Source: Flaccisagitta enflata (lineage: Eukaryota > Chaetognatha > Sagittoidea > Aphragmophora). From it: DNA of 64,000 nucleotides. How positions within the stretch are numbered: the stretch's first letter is position 1; the number at the start of each line of letters is the position of its first letter. The translations under genes were made by a program, and so were the position numbers. A model generated the notes under the pieces. The model did not search any database, had not been told where the DNA came from, and worked only from the letters and a program-made list of their open reading frames with translations. Shown one piece after another: positions 56,301 through 61,200 of this stretch. The stretch spans positions 5,332,001 through 5,396,000 of the forward strand of contig OZ231126.1 in NCBI GenBank assembly GCA_965153355.1. The letters are read 5' to 3'.

Positions 56301-57075
56301 ACAATGATCAGGTCAATGATGAACTAAGTCGAGCAGAGAGTCACGTTCAGGATGGTTTGGACCAACGACAGCGCAATCGACAATGATCTGGTCAATGATG
56401 ATGAACTAAGTCAAGCTGAGAGTCGCGTTCAGGAAGGTTTGGACCGGCAACAGTGCAATCGACAATGATCAGGTAAATGACAATGAACTAAGTCGAGCTG
56501 AGAGTCGCGTTCAGGACAGTTTGGACCAACAATAGCGCAATTGACAATGATCAGGAAAATGACGATGAACTAAGTCGAGCTGAGAGTCGCGTTCAGGACG
56601 GTTTTGACCAACGACAGCGCAATCGATAATGATCAGGTAAATGACGATGAACTAAGTCGAGCTGAGGTCGCATGTGAGTGTAGAAGTGAGCTATAGCTAC
56701 CAAAAGAACTAAGCGACTGCCGACCAACCGCTTAAAGAAAAGCAAAATGTTTTTCTGTCAGAACCTAGAGGGTATGTCCGTCTGTCCGTCCGTCGTTCGG
56801 CCAGTTCAACATGCATGTTCTTATTAATGGTCGGAGTTGATTCATTCACAAGGAGATATGTCTTTCTAATTTTCCACGACTCTTTTATCTCATCTAAATT
56901 TTAGGCGGCCTTTCCTACGTTGGGTGAGAGTTTACAACCGAAGAAAAAGCCCGAGCCACCTCCAAAAGAAACGCCCACATCCAAACAGCAAAACTCAGGC
57001 TGGACTCTGGTCGACGACGACGATGACGACCATCCCTGGTCTCAACCACAACAACCACAACCACAACCCAAAAAC
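40702..57075 (+). CDS. ZNF598: ZNF598-type RING E3 ubiquitin ligase, 9 exons seen
   Basis: Exons are 40702-40844, 41705-41830, 43463-43633, 43860-44062, 44688-44874, 52715-52885, 53184-53303, 55110-55257 and 56905-57075 (480 codons). ZNF598/Hel2 binds collided ribosomes and ubiquitinates 40S proteins to start ribosome-associated quality control. The N-terminal C3HC4 RING is complete (Cys8, 11, 23, 28, 31, 44, 47 and His25). A C2H2-type finger block follows: HQCHLCDADPCQTFALLKTH, SLFFCDLCLKHLDLF, KELARHRREGD, SHRGHPLCEFCDERYFDNDE, HYFCHFCEHDG, HFLCEEGECASAQF and EIDLKAHLGSAH. The rest is RG-rich, acidic and proline-rich low-complexity sequence with two FPTL motifs resembling the family's DFPSL motifs. 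All phases agree. The conserved C-terminal region of vertebrate ZNF598 was not found. Reading through the exon 9 donor would stop at 57089-57091. Confidence 0.94.
40795..41404 (+). repeat. Tandem array of the ZNF598 exon 1 5' splice site (56-bp units, 11 copies)
   Basis: The unit is the last 50 nt of exon 1 (GCCACCAGAATGAGGGTCCT...TTTGCAG) plus the donor hexamer gtatgt. Units end near 40844, 40900, 40957, 41013, 41070, 41126, 41183, 41239, 41296, 41352 and 41404. Ten of the eleven keep CAGgtatgt; one reads CAGatatgt (near 41290). Because 56 is not a multiple of 3, using a later donor would shift the frame. Confidence 0.93.
41705..41830 (+). CDS. ZNF598: ZNF598 exon 2
   Basis: The acceptor tcctgtcctaag precedes 41705 and the donor gtcagt follows 41830. 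It encodes TELSEMVFGWESRKFSWYSA and LHPGFKFEDRDVR, the linker between the RING and the fingers. Confidence 0.9.
41942..42561. repeat. Foldback element, about 620 bp, in ZNF598 intron 2
   Basis: CCAGCCAAAACACGGAATGA at 41942 pairs with TCATTCCGTGTTCTGGCGG near 42543. The arms pair through CAAACCGCAAAG-type and ATCATAACTCTT segments, with a centre near 42250. Confidence 0.9.
42562..43462 (+). other. ZNF598 intron 2, remainder
   Basis: It contains a variant hairpin-element end (TTTTTAGATGCGTCCTCGTA at 42606 with GTCCGTCTGTTAGTCAGTCC) and otherwise T-rich intron without recognisable features. Confidence 0.45.
43463..43633 (+). CDS. ZNF598: ZNF598 exon 3
   Basis: The acceptor ttttattcag precedes 43463 and the donor gttagt follows GACCG at 43633. 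It encodes RRFQALLEHQCHLCDADPCQ, TFALLKTHYTRNHSLFFCDL and CLKHLDLFSHERRVYD, two Cys/His fingers of the ZNF598 type. Confidence 0.93.
43860..44062 (+). CDS. ZNF598: ZNF598 exon 4
   Basis: The acceptor tttactccag precedes 43860 and joining to exon 3 gives RKELARHRREGD, aligned with RKDLARHRMQGD in human. It then encodes SHRGHPLCEFCDERYFDNDE and HYFCHFCEHDG. The donor is gtgaat. Earlier in-frame sequence upstream of 43860 is intronic. Confidence 0.95.
44688..44874 (+). CDS. ZNF598: ZNF598 exon 5
   Basis: The acceptor cttgttag precedes 44688 and the donor is gtttgc, a weak match. It encodes HFKSSHFLCEEGECASAQFT and NAFRSEIDLKAHLGSAHKDN, then a basic stretch and LQLDLDFGPQ. Confidence 0.94.
44918..45122 (-). 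mobile_element. GTCGCG-hairpin element in ZNF598 intron 5
   Basis: Read on the plus strand: TTTTTAGTTGCGGACACGCG, GTTGGTCTGTCGGTCCG, then CCCCTGCCCACCCGTCAGCA. The AACAAGGCC end is lost. Confidence 0.65.
45257..45436 (-). mobile_element. GTCGCG-hairpin element
   Basis: TTTAGTCGCGTGCTACGTGA, TTGTCCGTCGGTTGGTCGGT, GCTCCTGCCCAAATGCCCCC and ACGCGACTTAATCCGGC in order on the plus strand. Confidence 0.75.
45871..46071 (-). CDS. SRCR gene exon 4 (SRCR C-half, stop)
   Basis: The acceptor agcctacaacag precedes it. It encodes AKVAKVVCRTLGFPG, YTCTGKEKTIFDCEKSE and YWIAVSCRV and ends TAA at 45873-45871. It is separated from exon 3 by a 4.4-kb intron. Confidence 0.88.
   Translation of the reverse strand, partial: AKVAKVVCRTLGFPGISWLPRDFPAIKSIVSKYEYTCTGKEKTIFDCEKSEASGKKMYWIAVSCRV
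45871..52040 (-). CDS. Secreted SRCR-domain protein, complete, 4 exons, nested antisense in ZNF598 intron 5
   Basis: Exons on the minus strand are 52040-51965, 50968-50887, 50669-50513 and 46071-45871, with agreeing phases, giving 171 residues. Residues 1-18 (MKFLIGLILVLMGIYVEA) are a signal peptide. Residues about 27-65 are a predicted amphipathic coiled coil (YYQTLQMLQLQKSIEESRKT). Residues about 67-170 are one scavenger receptor cysteine-rich domain: VRLVPLG, GRVEIFQDGEWQKL, AKVVCRTLGFPG, CTGKEKTIFDCEKSE and AVSC, ending CRV-stop. SRCR domains mediate ligand recognition in secreted and surface proteins. Only four cysteines are present (113, 142, 152, 169); group A SRCR domains have six. 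The missing two occupy the WGTVC and H.C positions. The coiled coil plus SRCR order resembles MARCO/SCARA5-type receptors, but there is no collagen region or membrane anchor. The exact ligand is unknown. The whole gene lies inside ZNF598 intron 5 on the opposite strand. Confidence 0.85.
46539..46727 (-). mobile_element. GTCGCG-hairpin element, perfect hairpin copy
   Basis: On the plus strand it begins TAGTCGCGTGCACGCGACTC (perfect 16-bp hairpin) and ends TTAAAGGTGTTGGCCTTGTT. GGTCGGTCGGTTGGTTGGTC follows the hairpin. It is directly followed by a second copy. Confidence 0.88.
46729..46960 (-). mobile_element. GTCGCG-hairpin element with long (GTCC)n
   Basis: TTTTTAGTCGCGGACACGCG, a run of about 85 bp of GTCC/GTCT tetranucleotides (46785-46875), GCTCCTGCCCAACCGTCCGC and GCCGTGTATCCGGCCTTGTT. 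This is a complete copy. Confidence 0.88.
47501..48906. repeat. Foldback element, about 1.4 kb, in ZNF598 intron 5
   Basis: TATATATTAGGGCCAACGG at 47501 pairs with CCGTTGGCCCTAATATATA ending near 48903. The arms pair through AACACCCCAGCCTGCAGC and CATGTTTCTATCATTTTTCG to a centre near 48190, where two copies of AAGTTCTATAAAATCTAAAT face each other. It also lies inside intron 3 of the nested SRCR gene. Confidence 0.92.
49515..49650 (+). repeat. CTGTCT-rich imperfect microsatellite
   Basis: GTCTGTCTCTGTCTGTCTCT-type repeats with TGCC and TTTCT interruptions. Confidence 0.85.
50098..50339 (+). repeat. (CA)n microsatellite with CACCACAC interruptions
   Basis: About 240 bp, two long CA runs flanking a short ACACCACACCGCACACA region. 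Confidence 0.95.
50464..50503 (+). repeat. (ACAA)n microsatellite
   Basis: About ten ACAA units. They lie 10 bp beyond the donor of SRCR exon 3 on the minus strand. Confidence 0.93.
50513..50669 (-). CDS. SRCR gene exon 3 (SRCR N-half)
   Basis: The acceptor tatacttccag precedes it and the donor gtgagt follows. It encodes KTLQSQIADVELGVRLVPLG and DAGRVEIFQDGEWQKL. GRVEIF.DGEW is a typical SRCR strand motif. Confidence 0.88.
50887..50968 (-). CDS. SRCR gene exon 2 (coiled coil)
   Basis: The acceptor ccacctcag precedes it and the donor gtaagt follows. It encodes ELAARISSKYYQTLQMLQLQ and KSIEES. Confidence 0.83.
51073..51232 (-). mobile_element. GTCGCG-hairpin element, AGCGACTCTATAAGAGGC variant
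   Basis: TTTTAGTCGTGGACTAGCGA, TTTGTCCGTCCGTTGGTCGG, CCCTGCCCACCCGTCCGCGA and GCCGTGTATCCGGCCTTGTT in order on the plus strand. It is close to the copy at 61035-61214. Confidence 0.88.
51316..51503 (+). mobile_element. GTCGCG-hairpin element, opposite orientation to its neighbour
   Basis: GTTGCGGACGGGTGGGCAGG, an (ACGG)n run (51430-51463), CAAAGCCTCTTATAGAGTTG and CGTGTCCGCAACTAAAAA. With 51073-51232 it forms an inverted pair 85 bp apart. Confidence 0.85.
51965..52040 (-). CDS. SRCR gene exon 1 (signal peptide)
   Basis: ATG is the complement of 52038-52040. The exon encodes the signal peptide and KPQNSKD and ends in phase 1 before the donor gtaggg. Its phase matches exon 2 exactly. Confidence 0.8.
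52494..52672. mobile_element. Degenerate pogo-like MITE
   Basis: The right end AAATCCGTTGGAGTGGCATT plus GAACTGTA resembles the inverted end of the 38257-38431 element. The left end is CCAATGGACCCGTTTCAAAC. It has internal TTATAACA motifs. Confidence 0.5.
52715..52885 (+). CDS. ZNF598: ZNF598 exon 6 (RG-rich)
   Basis: The acceptor ctgaatag precedes 52715 and the donor gtcggt follows. It encodes [20 protein letters not shown] and ends with a run of eight glycines and ETPN. It follows a 7.8-kb intron that contains the nested SRCR gene. Confidence 0.85.
53184..53303 (+). CDS. ZNF598: ZNF598 exon 7
   Basis: The acceptor cctttcag precedes 53184 and the donor gtatga follows CAGTCCG. It encodes NSPLPETTFRLDEVAEFPTL and DNTKPIPQSTPAVSKSKPV, with an EFPTL motif. 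Confidence 0.87.
53330..54178. mobile_element. MITE with GTCACACGGGGCTAATCGGG ends
   Basis: The left end GTCACACGGGGCTAATCGGG (53342) is the inverse of CCCGATTAGCCCCGTGTGAC near 54155-54174. The same motif recurs inside at 53740, 53930 and inverted at 53967. It lies in ZNF598 intron 7 and encodes no protein. Confidence 0.82.
54441..54930. repeat. Foldback interrupted by a hairpin element
   Basis: The left arm (CATTTACTATTATAAACCAA, GTTTCATGACCTTCTGACA) matches the inverted right arm (TGTCAGAAGGTCATGAAACT, then after the insertion ATTATAATAAATGGAGG). Poly-C at 54543-54557 and poly-G at 54619-54630 face each other in the loop. Confidence 0.85.
54679..54870 (-). mobile_element. GTCGCG-hairpin element inserted in a foldback arm
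   Basis: TTTTTAGTCGCGTACTACGC, TTGTCGGTCCGTCAGTCTGT, GCTCCTGCCCAAATGATCAA, CACGCGACTGGGGTAGCC and GTATCTGGCCTTGTT. Because the other arm of the surrounding foldback lacks it, the insertion is directly visible. Confidence 0.9.
55110..55257 (+). CDS. ZNF598: ZNF598 exon 8
   Basis: The acceptor ctccaatgcag precedes 55110 and the donor is CAG|gtaaat at 55258, in phase 0. It encodes EEEETYIVFSESVDPKTMKP and ends TNDSAIDNDQ. Its last 46 nt are repeated in the intron (see 55212-56660). Confidence 0.85.
55212..56660 (+). repeat. Tandem array of the ZNF598 exon 8 5' splice site (about 81-bp units, 18 copies)
   Basis: Each unit holds the exon end (GGTTTGGACCAACGACAGCG, CAATCGACAATGATCAG), the donor gtaaat or gtcaat and about 35 nt of intron (GAACTAAGTCGAGCTGAGAG). 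Donor positions recur near 55258, 55340, 55420, 55500, 55581, 55663, 55742, 55826, 55908, 55987, 56069, 56148, 56230, 56310, 56392, 56471, 56553 and 56636. Three unit subtypes alternate, giving a higher-order period of about 243 bp. Confidence 0.92.
56905..57075 (+). CDS. ZNF598: ZNF598 exon 9 (last recognised)
   Basis: The acceptor aaattttag precedes 56905 and the donor-like gtgagt follows 57075. It encodes AAFPTLGESLQPKKKPEPPP, NSGWTLVDDDDDDHPWSQ and a PQ-rich end. No further exon was found before the convergent TRIM gene. Confidence 0.82.
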
Positions 57076-57821
57076 GTGAGTACAAGATTGTAACCCCATC
57101 CAAAAAACGATCTAACGTGATCATAATCATAACCAGAGGGCGTGAGTGAATGGCCATCTCTGACCGCGTCGATAATCTGAAAGCGTGTTTTCATTCACAC
57201 TTCATGAATGGGCACGTTATGTTTAAAATGAAAATGCACAAGCCACAAATCATTCGCTATCTGCTTGTCTGTCTCTCTCTGCGTCTAGCTTTGTTTCTCT
57301 ATGTTAGTCGCTCTACCCGTTTTTCTGTCTGTGTCTCTCTCAGAAAGTTTGTTTGTTTGTCTGACTCTGTGTATGAGTGCGAGCGGTTGTCTGTCTGTTT
57401 CTATTTTTGTATGACTCTGTCTCCCGTCGTTCTCAAAAAACGGATATACATTTTGAAATTTGGAAATCGTCCACAAGTTGGTGCCCTCACGACCACAACC
57501 ACCGCTATCTTGAACCGCAAGCTGACTTGCATCCTGACTCATGCGCAGAAAAATGAAATGGAGAATGCGTATGGTAGATAGGTTGTACAAAAAGCGATAA
57601 CAGGCAGTTATAACATATCGGTAATATCGGCAAAATAAGCATGTACCAGTTAAAGCTTTCACACTTAATACAAGGGTTTTGGTTTTTTGTAATTGAAGCG
57701 TGCCTATTGTTAGAGATATTATTATTTCCCTAAATTTTTAAGGAGTATCTTTTTGTCGTTTTGTCGTTGTGGTAATTGTTTTTGTTTTAAGGAGACTGTT
57801 GTTGTTCTTGTTGACTAGTTT
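57076..57821. other. Convergent region between ZNF598 and the TRIM gene
   Basis: It should hold both 3' UTRs. It includes CTCTGTCT-rich sequence (57265-57430). I found no final ZNF598 exon that continues the frame convincingly. Confidence 0.4.
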
Positions 57822-58229
57822 CTAAGAATCTCGCGCCTCTCCGTTCTCTGATCGTATATGTGCATCGTCTATGGCGATCTTCGGCGGTGGGAGTTGGGTT
57901 GTTTCGTCTCCATCTATCTTCCCGTTCACTGGTTGGTCATCGCCATCTTTAGGCCTCACATGCCCATTTTCCTTCACCACCATCTCCCCGTCATCGCCCT
58001 CTGTCGGTACAAAATGTCCATTCTTGGCGCTCTCTTTCGGCCCCACGTGTCCATTCTGTTCGCCCTCTGTCGATACCAAGTGTCCATTTTCCTTCACCTC
58101 GACATGCCTCTCATTGACATCATCTTTCCGCTCCGCATCTCCGTTTTCTCCCTCTCCGTCCTCGTGGCCCGTGGAGCCCTCGGCTGCCGTACTTTCCGCT
58201 TTGTCCAAGTGGTGTTGATACTTGTACAC
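57822..58229 (-). CDS. TRIM2: TRIM-NHL exon G (acidic tail, stop)
   Basis: The acceptor tataaaacag precedes [13 protein letters not shown]. The exon then encodes about 130 residues rich in Glu, Asp, Asn and Gly with four NGH modules ([36 protein letters not shown]) and ends SENGEARDS-stop at 57822. Confidence 0.9.
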   Translation of the reverse strand: MYKYQHHLDKAESTAAEGSTGHEDGEGENGDAERKDDVNERHVEVKENGHLVSTEGEQNGHVGPKESAKNGHFVPTEGDDGEMVVKENGHVRPKDGDDQPVNGKIDGDETTQLPPPKIAIDDAHIRSENGEARDS

Positions 58230-61200
58230 CTGTTTTATAAATTGTCAATTGATAAAAGCCGGTTTAACATCTTTCTTGACAAACTTTTTCTTCCATTCTG
58301 ACTTGATTGATTAGCAAGGATTTGGCAGCGATTAATTCTTTTTGCCTTACCTTGAAGCAATGATTTCCGCTGTCTGCCACTACGATATTGCCGTTAGATG
58401 TCACCGCGACTCCCTGGAAAGAATTGCGAAATTCCAGATTTACCCACTTTTTATGTTTCATAGAAAAGAAAAGAAAAGAGAAAAGACTTGTATGTCACGC
58501 ATGATAAAATTGATGAAGATCGCACTTAGACATGAAAAGAATTGGTGTTGTTGGTGAAATGGTCCGATAAAACAGAATGAATAATTGGATATTCACACAG
58601 CAAAAACGTCTACCTGCGGTCCATATAAGGGGTCCAATGATGTGTTCAGCCGGAACAAGTGTTTGCCGCCTTTTGAAAAAACCTAACCGGATAGATAGAA
58701 TCAATCTATTCAATAAGCATATTATTCCTGAGCAATGTTTAGTTGTAAACTGATTCATCACATTTGCATTTGAAGGAATGAAAATGTTTTTAGATGCGTC
58801 CTCGCATCTCTATAAGAGGGTCTGTCCGTCCGTCCGTCCGTCCGTCCGTCCGTCCGTCCGTCGGTCGGTCCGTCGGTCGGTCGGTCCGTCCGTTACGCTT
58901 TCTTGGAAATCGCGTTTTTCGGCTATTTTAGGCCTCGGTGAGATCCTCTACTGAATCAAATGATCGACAAACATATTTTGAGAGCCTCCTTTACTACTCA
59001 GTCGTTCATCAGTCAGTTCGTCCATCTGTCAGTTCGTCCATCTGTCTCTATTCACGTCACATGTTCAATACACGCAGAGACACAGTCCGGACGCATCTTT
59101 GCCCGGTCGGGCTTGTTCTTTTTCATCACGTATGTCTTTGAAATGATCAAGTGACTGAACCTGTACTGAGTCTGCGAGCCAATCGGCGACTACGATGCGA
59201 TCTTGTTGGTCGACGGCAACGCCGGTTGGATACGCCAGAATGCCCGGCACGTACCCTCCCAACTTGGAAGTGAATGACATGCCCGAACAGAGCCCATCGC
59301 TGGACCGCCTGGCGAAGGGTGGTGACAAAGGGTGGTATCGAAACAGCGTAAGAAGGGTGAGCGGCGCAACTGTTTTTGTGCCCCTGCCGACTCGAATTAC
59401 TGCTCCTGCCTCCTCCCCATTCGCATTTTTGTGGCTGCCCACCCGCAAGCGAATACTCATTGTTCCGGCATCCGGCCTCGGTATACCGTGTGCGAGGAAT
59501 CGGTGCTTAAGGATTTGAAATTTATTTTTTTGATTTTACCTGTGACAATTTACATTTCTAGAATTGATTTTAAAAAAAAAAACGCCTTTGATCTTCCCGC
59601 ATGGAGAGAGAGAAGGTTCCCCCGCTTTGTTTTAAAACACACATAAAACCAGTTATTTTTGCTTTTACCGGCAGTAGCTACAGTTATGCCTTTTTTATAT
59701 CGTTAATGAGGGAAAGAATGTTTTTGCCCTTTATATTCTCTATTGCAACCCATGCCGTCGCGACGGTTGCGTTTGCCTATTTTAGTCACTGGGAACATGT
59801 TAGCGGGTGGGATTTACGATATGAAAAGTGGAAAAATCCCTCACTATACCCAAACTAAAATATATGAAAGAGTTTTTGTGCACCTTCATTTACTGGTTTT
59901 CCATTAAATGTTTGAGCATTACCCAAAACAAAACTCAAACCAAAAGGAGTCAAAAGCCAATCAATTTCTCCCACCTTGCCGAGGCTAACAAGCGTACCCA
60001 TGTCTTAATTCTTGTCCTATTGTTACCTGGCCGTCCACGAGGATCCGCTGTTGGCGGTAAAGGCGGTGGTGGCGCTTCTGCCCGCGCACGAGTTGGCCGT
60101 TTGATGCGAGTGCGAGCGCGAGAAGAGAGGACTGGGCCATGATGACGTCATTGTGGAAGCCGAAGCCAATCCGCTGCGTGGTCGCGGTGGTTTGCTCGAC
60201 CCTGACATGTTTTTTATCAAATTATGTGATTTTATCAAATTATGTAAGGTCGCGTTGATGCTAGATAGGTCTTTTGGTGTGGCGACTCACAGATAGTCTG
60301 TCTCCACTCAGTTTTCTCAACATTTGCAAATATCACAGTTTTTCACATCTCCTCCTGCGCATTTATCCTCCTACGCGCGGCTCACCAAACTCATATTTTT
60401 ACTTTATTTTCATGAAAGCAAGAATAATGGGACGCTTTTTTACCCATCTAGCTGGTGCAATGTCTCCTTTGACTGATTTACAGGGCGCTGTTGTTGTTTT
60501 TGTGTTTTTTATTATGGCCTCCTTTTCACTTTCAATTCCTCTTCACTCTATGCCTCCTCCTTCCCATTTATCGCTACATCCCTTAGGGCTACGTTCCTTA
60601 GGGCGTTGCTGTTTAGGGCGCGGAATGGCCTTTCCATCTCCGTTGGTGTGGTTTGTGTTGATGGCAGTGGCGTGAAATGTTCTAACCATTGTTTCTACAG
60701 GTGAAAATTGGGCAATGCCGTATTGGTTATGACTTTTGTCCATACGGCGGTAATCACCATAGCTACTAGTGCCGTTGAAAGTTTGTTGTTGGGTTCTTTG
60801 TCTTACCATCTCTTTCAGCTTTATTATACTTTATCTGGTTACGTCGGTGTTGGTGGTGTTGTGGAATGTTTGTTGCGACTAATGCTAAGTCTTATCTCTC
60901 TCAGCCTTGTTTGTTGCATGTTGCATTGGTGGTAGAAAAGTTGTTGTGACCAATGCCTTATTTTACCATCTCTCAGCTTCATTAGTAGGGTTGGTGGTGG
61001 CATGGAATGTTGTGACCAATGCTTTATCGTACTCTTTTTAGTCGCGAACTAGCGACTCTATAAGAGGCTTGGTCCGTCCGTCGGTTGGTTGGTCGGTTGG
61101 TTGGTTGGTCGGTCGGTTGGTCCGTGGTGATCGAGTTGAGAGAGTGCGAAAACGCGGATTTCCGCCCCTGCCCACCCGTCCGCGACTGGTATTGGCCGTG

